In this document: piece after piece, positions 11,521-23,209 of the stretch | How positions within the stretch are numbered: the first letter of the stretch is position 1 | Layout of the letters: every line of letters begins with the position of its first letter | Assembly (NCBI GenBank): GCA_030062745.1 | Contig: CP099849.1 | Coordinates: forward strand, 25,408,144-25,472,143 | Source: Capitulum mitella | Lineage: Eukaryota > Arthropoda > Thecostraca > Pollicipedomorpha > Pollicipedidae | Length of the DNA stretch: 64,000 nucleotides | Reading direction: 5' to 3' | Notes under the pieces: model-generated | The model's database searches: none | The model's input: only the letters and a program-made list of their open reading frames with translations | Told to the model about the DNA's origin: nothing | Made by a program: the position numbers and the translations under genes

Positions 11521-12070
11521 TGAACTAAAATCACACTCTTGGACTGCACTGGACGGCCAAGCGCACGGTCGAACAAAGCTACCGAAGCAGACTCTCCAGC
11601 CAGACTACGGGACGGATCAGCCGTACCAGATGGCCCGCCTGGATGACGGGAGGTATGCAGATGTATACATTAACGTCAATATGTGACGACGCCCGATTCC
11701 AGAGTCAATATTTAAAACAAAAGCGGCTTTTCAGGACTGTCAAACAAAGTCGTTCGATGGGGTCACGGCGGACCAGGACCTAGTCACCGGCAAACCAAAC
11801 CGAACCACAGGACAGCCACAGTGTCCGACTGTGGGACTGAATATCGAGGGCAGAGAGCCGGTCAGATGGCCAGACCAGACCACAGGACCGCGGACCGAGG
11901 GACCAGAGAACCGGGACAGACCGCCGGACTAGACTTCAAAACTTCCAAAACCCCGAACGGCCGGACCAGAAACCATGACCAAGGAACTGGATCGGACCAC
12001 CCTATCGGACCACAGGACTGCCAAAACTCCGGGCAGAGGCCGGAGCAGAGAGCCTTCCTTCGATTTCGAC
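11521..12070. repeat. Degenerate continuation of the GGACC satellite
   Basis: Scattered CCAGACCAGACCACAGGACC-like units, with unique-looking DNA between 11640 and 11760. No gene seen. Confidence 0.5.
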
Positions 12071-15000
12071 GTACGGTGCGATTGGGCTTTGTAATGAAAC
12101 TAATCCGAATGTAGTGGTATTCAGTATTTTGGGTGCGCGTTAAATCATTTGTCTACGTCCTCACTTTTTTGATGCTTCATTGCATGTTACGCGTCTGAGA
12201 ATGCTTACTGGTGGGCATTCTTTATATGGACTCTGACTGTAAGTTAAGGAGCATAATAACCAACGCCAACCATACCAAAGCACTGAAGAACAACACGTAT
12301 CAATAATGTCTCTGTGGTAAGCATGCCTCGCATTTTTAATTCAGTGTGACAGACAATCCAGTAATGCAGTAGTTCGTCACGTTTCATGGTTGTGAGACGT
12401 ATGTTTTACCAGACGTCCCAGCCAATACGTCAGGTGCCGCGCGCGCTGGGCTCGCTTTCGCTCTAATGCTCATGTGAGACAATCATCCCTATTTTCGTGC
12501 TTGTTTACTTCCGATCGCACGCTCGGCTCTTGCCTCAGTTTTCGCCAGTGGCAGTACCAGGTCAGCGCTGTGCCGGTATCGCCGTGGTTTATTCTACCAC
12601 CGAAAGCGTCCCGCGATATTTGATACGAATGCATTATGCATGAAATGGAAATGCTTGCCGGGTGCCTCTAATGCACTATTATTCCTCTTTTAATAGACAC
12701 TAATGAGAGTTCTCCTCTGTCCTTCGGCCTAACGCTGGCAGCGCAGTGGACGAGAGCCAGGCCAAACCCAAGCAAGTATTTCACCAGAACCGACTACGCC
12801 GCTCAAGCTGAGAGACAACCCATCAAGGGGAAGCACTGCAGGTACACAACAAAGAGAGCTGAGTGTGAAATATGCACCGAGGCAATTTCTCTGGCGGCAT
12901 ATGGAAAGTACGGTGTGTTAGGAACATCGTTGTCTTAAAGGCTTCTGAGCGGGGTTGTTCATATTGCCAGAGCAAAGAGGCTTCGGAGCCCATGCATCTT
13001 CTTTCCTAAGACGCCCATAAATCGCTCTTCAAAGCATAGAGGTTGAATCGGTGTGCACTAGTCGCAAAAACAATCCGTCACAATAATTTGTCTTTCAGAT
13101 CTTTATGAAAACACTACGAGAATAGGTTCCCGATAAAAGGTGGCATGAAGTACTCCGTAACCCGGAACTCGAAAAGACTGCGACCGCTGATGCACTGCCG
13201 GAAAAGCCGTCTCGGATCGTCAACCGAACAAGTCCTCCCGTTCTGTCCATCATCCAGTCAGACGGCGAGGCGGCTGACCGGATCAGTTTGCGGCCGGCCT
13301 GTCGTTTTCTCCGCTCATCTCCGGCGGACAGCGCGATAAACGGCCGGAGCACTCTGCGGTGGGCGGCGGGGGGGGGGGGAGGGGGCAGCCACGAGGTCCC
13401 GGGGGACTGGTTCGCGCCGCCCGGCAGAGGCGGAGAACCATGCCTCAACCAGGCCTGGCAGCGCTACCTACTCCTCATCGTCGCCGCCATTAGTGAAGGT
13501 AGGCCGAACGGCCGCACGGCGCGAGGAATTCCTAGAGACAGACTCCCTGAAACCTGCCAGTTGTCAGGAGTTGTTTATCCTGAAACACAGTGAGGCAGCC
13601 CCTCGCGGGAAGATTGAATCTTGCTCTTTCAGTGGTGCATCGGAGCGGGTGTGTCTGGAAGGCGGGTGGGGGGATGGGGACTACCCGCTGGAAGTTTAAC
13701 TGGTTCGCCAAAGCGGACGCTGCGTTTTATCTGATCATGTTCCGGCCCAGATTAGAAAGAGCAGCAACGCATTTCCGTTACAGAAAAGCACGCAGCGGGG
13801 TAGGGAAATCTAGCGTCGTCTTCGTCCACCGTGCAATCCAAGTTTTCTTTTCCTCGAAGACACACCAGAGGAATAGGGGGTACTTGGATAGTCTGTAGGT
13901 TTCTAAAAGCGAAGTGCACGTTTAGGTCAGATTTCAGGCGTTACCATGAAGTGCCCTGGCCGGAGTTTTGGTGCCTGTTATAGATATTAAATGACAAAGA
14001 CAACCCAAACTAGCGTCTTTTATCTCATGGCAGAGGTGGTTTGGAACTTGTCAGGTAAGGGCTGAACGAAAGGTCAGCGGAGTGCTTGTTATATGTCAAG
14101 TGTGGCTCTCGCGGTCATATTTTAGTATCATTCCATAGTTCCATTTGCTAGTTCCGGGACATGGCCTTCTGTGGTGATAGTGAGCACCCAATTTAAGTCC
14201 TTTCAGGATTTGCCGCAACAAATATGCTGTACATTTATATCTTTTCTATTGCCATCTGCAACAACAGCTGTTCAAGAAACGTATCGTACATGCGTAGTGC
14301 TTAAGAACCATCAGATACACATAGACATTGTTTAAGCGAAGTCTTTCTTTCAATCAAAACCAATTAGATCTACAAGTAAACAACGCTGCGGGCTTTAATA
14401 TAACAGGATTTGGGGAAAATATTCACGCATTACACATATTTTAGCCATTGAAAACTGCATTATCCATGGCTGGGGACACTGCACAATTTCGTGCACCAAC
14501 TGGCAACGCCAGCAACTCAGCACCGTAATTTTTGTCAGCTGGCCCTCTCAATTCTTATTAATAGAATATTGGTGTAAGTCATAAAGTTTTCGGGGTGCAC
14601 GTCGGTGACCGTGCTTTCCACAAGTAAAGCTTGAAGTTGAAAGCCATGATAAGTAGGGTATCTCTCCTTTTCCAACACGATTTAGTAACAACCGTTGCAG
14701 CCCGGAAGGTTTCGTTATGTCCGTACAGGTTCGGGTAGGCCTTCGACCAACAGCTGAAATGTCTTCGCCTCGCGCCGGGTAGTGCGGTCAGCTAAATGAT
14801 CCCCTGAGGAACTCTGGCCACAGCCAGTGTCGGGAGGCAGCTCGTGCAGACTGCTGGCGGTGGCAGCGGGGAACAGCGTGCCTCATGTATGCCACTCGTA
14901 AACGAGGCCTTTATAACGACATCACCGTCACCGTAATACACACTGGTTCCCCTGGTTGCCTAGTAATACTCCTGGATCGGATATCAATTGGATTACATTA

Positions 15001-15480
15001 GCACCGAGCCAAATAGCAAATCTAACTCCACCAACGCAGTTTCCAGAAAACGTTTACAGCATGAGAAAATAGTATAAGGCATGGCAATATTCAAGAATAA
15101 GCACGGAAACATTCTGTAACTTCGCATTCCCATATATCCTGTTATTATGTGTCAAAATTAAAAGTGCTGACACGTAAATTTGATACAGAACAGCTGTTAG
15201 TTCTGATTTACCGTTGATAATGTATTTACCTCATTCGAGAGCTTTACAGCAACGTGAAAAACCTGACGCAAAGCAATCTGTAACTAAAGAGACGATGTTC
15301 ACTAACCAAATTACTCAAATCACGGAAATGGTACGTCTTTCGTCACACCCTCCACAGTAGCCTTAAAAATAAGAATTACTTGACAGTCCGAGTAGGTGGA
15401 TTTAAATTGCGACTGAGAATTGCACTAAACACGACCGAAAACCGTAGACTAGGGAACAAGCCGTCTCTCCCAAAGCTTTC
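12071..15480. other. No recognised feature
   Basis: Contains a GC-rich patch with a 10-base G run near 13369-13380; otherwise ordinary, AT-richer DNA. No exon, RNA gene or repeat that I can support. Confidence 0.4.
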
Positions 15481-15489
15481 TTCCTCGGA

Positions 15490-15970
15490 CTTGACAGCCA
15501 GATCAGACTACACTATCGGACCTAACACCCGGACCACATTGGGCCAGTGTGCTTGACGGCCAGACCAAACAGGATGTCTGAATATATGATGATATACACA
15601 CACATATATATATATATATATATTGATATAATATAATGATAAACGGCAAATCTGACCCGAAAGCCCAACCCAACAGAGACATGGACCTCACGGCCAGACA
15701 GAGTTGGACTAACGGTCCTGAATATCGCATCGAGCTGGAGCCTCACACCCGGAGCCAGACCGGTCTGAACCATTGGACCTTACGGACCCCTCACGCCAAA
15801 TTGCCGGACCTGACATTCAGATGAGGCTACACAATCCGGCCTGAGGGCTGGACCAAACTGCACTATCGGACCTGACTGCTGGACCAAACTGCGCAACCGG
15901 CGCTGACGGCTGAACCAAATTACAGTGATTTGAGGGTTGGGCCAAACTTGACTGCCGGACACGGCTGCCG
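15490..15970. repeat. Second patch of degenerate GGACC satellite, interrupted by (TA)n
   Basis: Units such as CTATCGGACCTGACNGCTGGACC recur about every 40-45 bp. A TA microsatellite sits at about 15604-15624 inside the patch. Confidence 0.6.
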
Positions 15971-16816
15971 GAAAAATGGGTATAAAGAGTACTCGAGTAT
16001 ACAGTGCAAAATGAACCAACGTCACGAATGATCTGACCTCGATTTACTGACTTGCGGCTGGATTTATGTTTAAGCAAATAAAAAAAACTTTTGTCGTTAC
16101 CAGACTCAGAACACATCACAAACTTATGCTTTCACCAAAAGACAAAAGCACCAAAGATCTGACGTAAGTGGCTGATCTGACATACTCACTGCCTTTGAAC
16201 CGTTGAAAGAGCGAGAAGGTAGATTTATTGTATCTGTTGCAGGAGTTTAGCGTTAAGAATAGGCTTTGATTCAGAATTGAGTAAATGGTGGTACCGAAAC
16301 GAACTTCCGACATGCTGGCCGCTGTCCACAGGGACTTCGAGAGACTACATGTGAGTATTTTACAGGGCATTGAAAAAAGAATGAAGACCAAATACAAGCT
16401 CCAAGGATTGGTCTGTACTTTCTTTGCGTCACACATGACAGCATGGGTATTGCTCTTTACCACCGATTCAGACTAAACGTTCCCCAAAGACCCAGAGTAC
16501 AGAAGACGAGAGCTGTGCATTACACATAAGTCGTTGAGAGCAAGCAACAGCGAGATAGCGGAGCTGCTTTAGTGCTGGGAACGTTTTCCGACGCTTGTAG
16601 TCCACATATGGTCTACTATTTAAGCGCCTTGCAATCATAGCCTTTCAGAATCGCAGAACGTTGAATACATGATGCAGTGAAGATTTACACATCACGAAAC
16701 TAAACAAAGGCCTTAATTTATATAGCAGATGGCGACATCGTTATTATGAATCTAATCCGAGTACGTTTTCAGGTGTTCTCATTTGACTGACCATGTACGA
16801 TGTCCACGTAATCTTA

Positions 16817-17032
16817 TCATACAATATTGCCTGCGGGTGCGTGTAGCTTTAGGGTTTCCAGGATAGACTCGAGCCTTTCAGAAAACACCTGGCCACTGTA
16901 GTGCTTTGAACATGCAACAATGAATTCCAAAACTTCATACCGAACGTTAAGAAGTTTATCCGTCGCCCCAGAAAGCTTACTTTCCAGCTGACGGCACGAG
17001 CATGGTCCGTTACATAAAGCAACGGAAATCAT
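16817..17032 (-). other. Unrecognised 71-codon open frame, possible exon or transposon fragment
   Basis: The minus-strand peptide is balanced in composition and hydrophilic. Its C-terminal half (VRYEVLEFIVACSKHYSGQ, then a leucine-spaced LESILETLKLHAP segment) reads like an alpha-helical protein tail. On the minus strand GTGCCGTCAG precedes CTGGAAAG and could serve as a splice acceptor. I recognise no family and it could be chance. Confidence 0.2.
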
Positions 17033-17199
17033 GGAAGCATTCCGTAAAAATTGTGTTCATTACGATCAAACTACTAATTGTGGAAGTTTCGCAACGATGT
17101 TGGAATAACATTTTCTTGACCTGGAAATTGCATTCAGGTTGTAAAAGCTGCTTAAGCATTCACTTCAATGACTGGGCGCCCAACTGGGCTCGGTCAAAA

Positions 17200-17610
17200 C
17201 CTGATCGCTGTACCTCAGTGAGTTCCGTTCGTGGCACGGTCGGTTTCCACCTTTCGCGACCCCGATTCGTCACGCCACCCCTTCGTCACGGGCGCTCCGT
17301 CCGCAGCGGGGCGGCGTCACGCCGTCACTCTGGCGCCGGTCGCTCCGGGACCGCTCCGGACGGCGTCACGCCTCGCACCGTCACGGCCGTTCCGCGCGCG
17401 GCTGGCGTCACTCCTCCCTCCAGCCCGACTCGGACGGCACTGGAGGCAGCGGCGGCGGCCGGCGCCGCACGCCGCGTCGGCCGCTGCCGCGCGCCATTCA
17501 CACCGCTGGTCAGCGCGCCGGGACACGTGTGGGTCCGCTGTGGGCCAGCTGTGGCCGCAGTAGGTGTGCGAGGATTTGGCTCGGAGCGCAGGACGTTTGT
17601 GTGCGTTGTG
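17200..17610. other. GC/CpG-rich island, no assigned gene
   Basis: A sharply GC-rich 400-bp patch with many CpGs and several overlapping open frames on both strands. It could be a promoter-type island or part of an unrecognised exon. No protein motif identified. Confidence 0.3.
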
Positions 17611-18179
17611 TTCATGAGCTATGGGTTTGACTGCGAATGTTTTCGGGAGTAACTACTGCTAGCAGCTACAGTGACTTGATCTAATTTTGAAGTAAACGAT
17701 GATGTACATCCATGCATAGAGCCGATGCATTTGCTCTTTCCCGATGTCTTAAGATATGCTGAGCCAGTTTGGACGAACAAGAGAGAAAGGTCATGCTCAT
17801 CTGAAGCAACGTTTCATTGGATAAAAAAGCAGGGAAACATCTTACACATTCAAAGGAGTTACACGGGACGCAAACGCTGGCTTTCAGTCCTACGACAAAT
17901 GTTAAGAGTTTAGTTGGTTTAGCTTCATTTTTCCAAGTTTTAGTTTGCCAAGCTTCCGAATGGTTCAGCTTTTCGGGCAATACGAAATGTACCACACGCA
18001 AGCTGCTTTTAGTTTTAAGCAAACAGCGGATATCGTGCGTTACATTTTACGCAATTCAAATGACAGTGCTCCAGTTCTAAACCGTCATTGACAGGGTCAC
18101 GTCGGCCCCTACTGTTGGCTAGGTGATTACTGCTCGCAACCACCTTGCAAGGAATAATACTAATACTGGTGTCCTAAAA

Positions 18180-18724
18180 ATCCTTTTATCGGGGAGGGCT
18201 TCAGAAACTCTCACTCGTTTTTTTGCTTGCCATTTGTTTTTTTAACAGCTTTGCGACACTTGATGACATATAAGCTGTTCCTCCTTTGTATTATGCAAAT
18301 CTTGATTTTATTTTGTTCAGGAGCGGAGCCAGGCGAAGTTTTTGGGAGGCATCCCAGGCCATTTTTGGCAACATTGAAGACAAAAGAAAAATGGGTGTTA
18401 AAAGAGAGTTTTTAAGATAGAGCTTAAGACGTTAAATCAGTGTATAGGTAAAAGATGGACAAACGCAAAAAATGTCTGTTAATATGAGATCACTTTACAA
18501 GATCAGGTTAAGGTCAAAAGCCAAAGTTCGGTTTTATGCAAATATTTTTGACGCCAACTTTCAAAATTCGAAATTTGGAATAGATGACGTAAGACTATGA
18601 CAAAGACTATGACATAAAACAGTGCCTTCTACTTGCGTTTTAAGTTCCAAGTTGATATCAGGTCGGGTCAAGGAGATATGACCTAAAGTGTACGCGCATG
18701 ATGACGACGGTCGTAAACAAGGCT
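18180..18724 (-). mobile_element. Outer TTAA element, left fragment (split by the nested copy)
   Basis: This segment is the counterpart, in opposite orientation, of the right half of the inner element (19400-19942). Shared blocks include TTTTTTGCTTGCCA, GCGGAGCCAGGC, TTTTTGGGAGGCATC and GATATCAGGTC. It continues at 19943-20591. Joined, the two pieces total about 1.2 kb, the same as the inner copy. The outer left terminus is eroded. Confidence 0.65.
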
Positions 18725-19942
18725 TTAACCCTATTCCCGAAGGGCTAGACGGTATGGTCGATTCCCGGCAGGGGGGAGGGAATGGATTCGCCCTCCCCCT
18801 AAGATCTCGAGAACTACACATCCGACTTCATTGCAACAAACGACAATCGATTGGCCATGACGTGAACTACATTTTTATAAAAAGAAATTTTCAAAATTTT
18901 GAAAGATGTGAATACAGGGAGTCAAAAATGTCAAAATCAGGGGTATTTTTGGACTTTTATAACTCCGTTGTTAATGAACCGATTTCAATGTAACTGGCAT
19001 GAATCGAGAGATTATGGATAGTACCTTTACTATTGGTACACACATTTGAAATTTTGAGAAAATTCATGTGCGTTCACAGGGTTTCAAAAATAGGACTAGT
19101 TTTTTAACAACTGAATGAACAAAAAATGCAAAAACACTTTTTTGGCTTCTGCCAGTTATTTTATGCTAAAAAAGTACAAATCGCATTACAATGCTTGTAT
19201 AATGTTAGCATAGGCGATGCCAGAGACATGGAAAAGGGGGAACTGTCATGGTCACAAGTTCTTCAGATCAACTTGTGACCTTTGATCTTAAATGACCTCC
19301 AGTGACCTTGGAGTCACTTGAAATGATCTCGTGTGCATTAATATTATCTGTGAACGTTTTCAATCATTCACGTTCACTCTATTTAAAAAAAAATCATTTT
19401 ACGGCTATTGCGATATAGGGTACGCGCACTGACATTTTAGGTCATAGCTCCGTGACCGGACCTGATATCAAGCTGAAACTTTATAAACAAGTAGAGGGCA
19501 CCTTTTCACGTCTTCTTAATTCTGGGTTTGATATTTGAAAAAAACAGAGCCAAAATATCGCAACAAAATCAAATTTTTATTTTTGACCTTTATCTCACCT
19601 TGTAAAGTAGCCTCAAACGATCAAAATTATATCTACACATTTTCCAACTACTTAGCTATACATCCATATAAAGCTTTAGGTTCTATCTTAAAAAAGCTGT
19701 TTTTGGCAGACATTTTCATTTTACCCTCAACATGGCCAAAATGGTCTGAGATGCCTCCCAAAAACGTTGCCTGGCTCCGCCCCTGGGCAAAATAGAATTC
19801 CGAAATTTTGTCGCAGCACGTAGAAAGGATAGCTAGGAAAAGTCACCAAATTTTGTACAGCTGCGTCAAAAAGCCACGAATTGGCAAGCAAAAAGCCCGA
19901 GGAGGGCGAATTCAGCACCCCCCCTGTCGGGAATAGGGTTAA
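18725..19942 (+). mobile_element. Inner TTAA element (1218 bp) with perfect 15-bp inverted ends
   Basis: Begins TTAACCCTATTCCCG (18725-18739) and ends CGGGAATAGGGTTAA (19928-19942), an exact inverted repeat that includes the TTAA target. A G/C run follows each end. No transposase frame is present. The TTAA duplication and CCCTA-type terminus resemble piggyBac-type MITEs. Its left half matches 20591-19980 and its right half matches 18180-18720, both in inverse orientation, showing that it landed within a sister element. Confidence 0.75.
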
Positions 19943-20591
19943 TGGGTATAGTAAAGTCAAATGATTTAAACGGCTTCATATGCTCAGAAATGAAGTCAAG
20001 GTAATTCCATGTGATTCTGAGGATATTTGAGCTCATTTCAGGTCAAAAACTGTAAGCTGACATAATGAACATGCAACTATAACGGTTGTCCTTTTTTCAT
20101 GTTCCTGGCGCTGCCCGTGCCAACATTATACAAACAATGCAATACGATTTGCACTTCTTAGGTATAACATGACTAGTAAAAGCTGGAATTATCTCCTGAT
20201 GTTAACCATTTTTCAGAATTACATTCCTGCCATTTTCCAAATCCTGTGAGCATCCATGAATTTCCTTAACATTCTTAACGTATGGATCAATGGAAAAATT
20301 CTCATCGATAAGCTTTTGATTCATGGCAGTTGGATCAAAATCCGTTCGTAAGCCCCGGAATTGTAAAAAGTAAAAATAGCCCTCAAACCAATCTGTTTTG
20401 CCTCCCTTCATAAGATTTTCAAGCCTTCGTTTTATAAAAATGCAGCTAACGTCATGGCAAATATACTGTCGTTTGTTGTCAGTGATATCGGAATGATATC
20501 GGACGAGTAATTCTTGAGATCTGGGGGGGGGGGCAATAAGCTCCCTATTCGGGAATGCATCATAGCGCTGTGGGTGCGGAAATAGGGATAA
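19943..20591 (-). mobile_element. Outer TTAA element, right fragment
   Basis: Reads on the minus strand from CGGAAATAGGGATAA at 20577-20591 (13 of 15 bases match the inner terminus). It matches the inner copy's left half base by base: a long C run, AGATCTCAAGAA, then AAACGACA, CATGACGT and TTTTTATAAAA blocks. It forms one element with 18180-18724. Confidence 0.65.
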
Positions 20592-21950
20592 TGGTCCTTG
20601 ATACTCAGTCATAGCATCAGGAATGCACATACATTCGCATGCTTGTCCTGTTCTCTGGGGAGGGGAAACAGTTTCATTTGGATTGTTTTATATGCTGGTG
20701 ACTGCACCGATACGTTTCTGTTTTGTTTTTGTTTTTTTTTGCAGTTCATCGCCGGTAGTATTCCATCTCGATCTGCACGCAACGTTTTCAAATTTCGGGT
20801 TTTGGGTTGTGGCTACTTCTTATTCTTCGATCTGAGTCAAAATGCAAGGAGCCTGACAATCGTCACGCCGTCGAGCGACGACGCACGTAACATTGATGGC
20901 CTTTGGAGTTGGAGAGAGCTTTCGGGGATAGGGTAATTCAATGGGCCTCGCTGAATGGGCTTTGAAATCGGGATCTGGACCATGAAATTTAATCCAGACT
21001 TGCTTAAGAGCACCGTGCGGATACTTCGGGCACATTGGTTATCTTCCTTGAGACATTTAAGCTTCGCCCGTAAAGGGGTTTCTGTATAAGGCGGACGCAT
21101 GGTGAGGAGATGCGACCCCTCCCCCGGCCATTTCAACATTATGGATCCTAAAGCGCCGCGGAAAAGCAGCGTGTCGCGCGTGACGAGATCTCGCGACTGG
21201 TGTCTTTGTTAAGGTCACAGGTAAAAGGATGACCTTCCAGGTCTGGTCAAATTTCAAAAGTTGGCAGTGTGTGGTACTTTTTCCAGTTTAAGCGCAAATG
21301 AACACCAAAGAATAAATGATGATGAAATGAGATAGCTATCATAGTGTTTGCCAATCAGTGACGAATCTATCTATACACCACATGATTGTATTTTATCCAT
21401 GGAGTCCGATCCAGATCATGCTAGGTAAATCCTTGTCATGCGGGATCGTCGGCTTAAACGCGTTCTCGGAGCTGTACAAACATTTCTGCAATTAAAAATA
21501 GGTGCTGAAGTAAACTGTAGTGTCCAATTAACAACCACTATTTTCGAATAACATATAAAGGTAATCTTAGGTCATCCAAGGTTATCTAAAACCAATGACC
21601 TAGAATGACCTCGGACTAGCTAAAAATCGCGACTTAGATGCTTTATAAGTGTTTTTTTTAAGTCCATATCAAACACAGAATCTAATTTTCGGCATGCCGT
21701 GGTACTGCAAGCTCATCACTCCGCGGCCACCGTCACTCCGACCGCCCGAGCGAGAGCCAAGCGTAAGCTGCATTGAGCCCTCTTTTGATGAAATAAAAGA
21801 TAGACTGCGCCAAATTTATACTATTCGGTTTCTTACAGCTCGAGCAATCCGAATATATAGACTGTTTTGCGATACCTATTTCCTATCGCATTCCCAAAGA
21901 CAAAGAGTAGCGCGTTTCCCGCCGTAGCTCATGGCCTCAGTTTACACTCT
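20592..21950. other. No recognised gene; scattered AGGTCA half-sites
   Basis: A small tract near 21190-21620 contains several TGACCT/AGGTCA words and may be a decayed relative of the TTAA family. Nothing else recognised. Confidence 0.35.
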
Positions 21951-22104
21951 CGATAATCCCATCAGTGAGCACAAACCTATTAAATTTGTGTATAGTCTTA
22001 TAGAGTGTACCGTTTGCAGTCGATTGATAGATGTTTTATTGTATCTGTGCACTCCAACCGTCTTGCAATGAGACAAAACTGAGACCATTGTAAACCTACT
22101 GCAT

Positions 22105-22235
22105 CGTCGCGCGAAAACGGCTGACATGGTTCTCGTTATGACGTCATAGTTGGTTACCATGGCAACACAGAAGAAAACTTTTTCACCGCAAGATGCAGAA
22201 AGGATGCCCCAGAAGGTACACCAAGTTTCAGATGG
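22105..22235 (+). repeat. Direct-repeat copy 1 with CRE and X-box motifs
   Basis: Shares ordered blocks with 22945-23070: GCGC(G/A)AAA(A/C)GGCTGACAT, ACGTCATAG, GTTACCATGGCAAC, AAGGTACACCAA versus AGGGTACTCCAA, and CAGATGGATCAAA versus CAGACCAAA. Contains the palindrome TGACGTCA (22139-22146) and GTTACCATGGCAAC (22153-22166). Confidence 0.65.
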
Positions 22236-22385
22236 ATCAAACAAATCGCTCGGAAGTTATCCTCGGGAAACCTCAGGGAAGGTTGCGTTAACCTCCTTGT
22301 AAGGACGAGAGTTAATGCAAAACAGTGCAATTATGAAAAGAAAAAGATTGCCATTGAGCGCGCGGCCACAGATGCCAGAGCCCCA

Positions 22386-22796
22386 TGAAGAAGGAGCCGA
22401 GAATAAACGCATGTTAACTAACAGACGTTGTTACTTGAGAACCACTGATCTGGGTTTTGAGGGTAAGCTGATATCGACACAGCCCCCCCCCCTCCCCAGA
22501 TGGGGCTCCATTCTAATCCCTTCTCTCGGATTAAAGTGGGCCTGAACGGAAGCATCGGGGAAGATATTTCGCTCGCAAAAGTGGACATCCTAGTCCGGAA
22601 CAACCTTTTCGGAGAGTTAATAGAGGCCAAAGCCATCTTCCAGCCGTGGCCCACTCTAAACTGAGACAAAGACGTGCAATGGAGCCCCATCAGTAGGGGG
22701 TGTGTCGATGTCAGCTTACCCTCCAACCCAGAACTGTGGTTCTGAGATAAAAACCTCTGTTTGTTAACATGTGTTTGTTCTTGGCTCTTTCTTTAC
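22386..22796. mobile_element. Foldback element with about 150-bp inverted arms
   Basis: The left arm (22386-22540) and the reverse complement of the right arm (22656-22796) share in order AGCC(G/A)AGAA, CATGTTAAC, CAGA(C/G)GTT, AGAACCAC, GGGTAAGCTGA, ATCGACACA and GATGGGGCTCCATT. No coding capacity. It lies between the two direct repeats at 22105 and 22945. Confidence 0.65.
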
Positions 22797-22944
22797 GGAA
22801 CTCTTGTACCCCTGACCCAGTAATAAACATCTGAAGACGGTCTACAGTCGAGCCCGAAAGCTCATAAACTTCACATCTTTTTCTACATAATAACACAGGA
22901 AAGTCAAATAAACATTTTATAACGAAGAGAGCGTTACCAATCGA

Positions 22945-23070
22945 CCGCGTTGGCGCACAAAATGGCTGACATAGTTTCCTTCATAACGTCATAGCTCGTT
23001 ACCATGGCAACGTAGATACGGAAATGAAGTCCAGAGGGTACTCCAAATTTTAGGCAGACCAAATTAAAAG
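22945..23070 (+). repeat. Direct-repeat copy 2 with X-box motif
   Basis: Partner of 22105-22235. The X-box palindrome GTTACCATGGCAAC is intact at 22998-23011. The CRE is reduced to TAACGTCA at 22984-22991. Confidence 0.65.
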
Positions 23071-23209
23071 ATAGGGCTATCTGTCTAAATCGGCAATGAC
23101 AATCATTGATGAAGCCATTGTTCCACGTTATCCATTTTGAAAACATGCATTCATGCGTATGATCTGCTCATACTAACGCATCTCTGACAGTCGAATACAT
23201 AATAACATT

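Noticed and set aside
17002..17652. 216-codon frame entering a GC-rich island
   Set aside because: Composition changes abruptly within it, the Ala/Arg/Pro-rich half overlaps equally long frames on the other strand, and no domain is recognisable.
18180..20591. A simple large palindrome or foldback transposon
   Set aside because: The order of segments is A, B, inverted A, inverted B, which is explained by one element nested in another, not by a single pair of arms.
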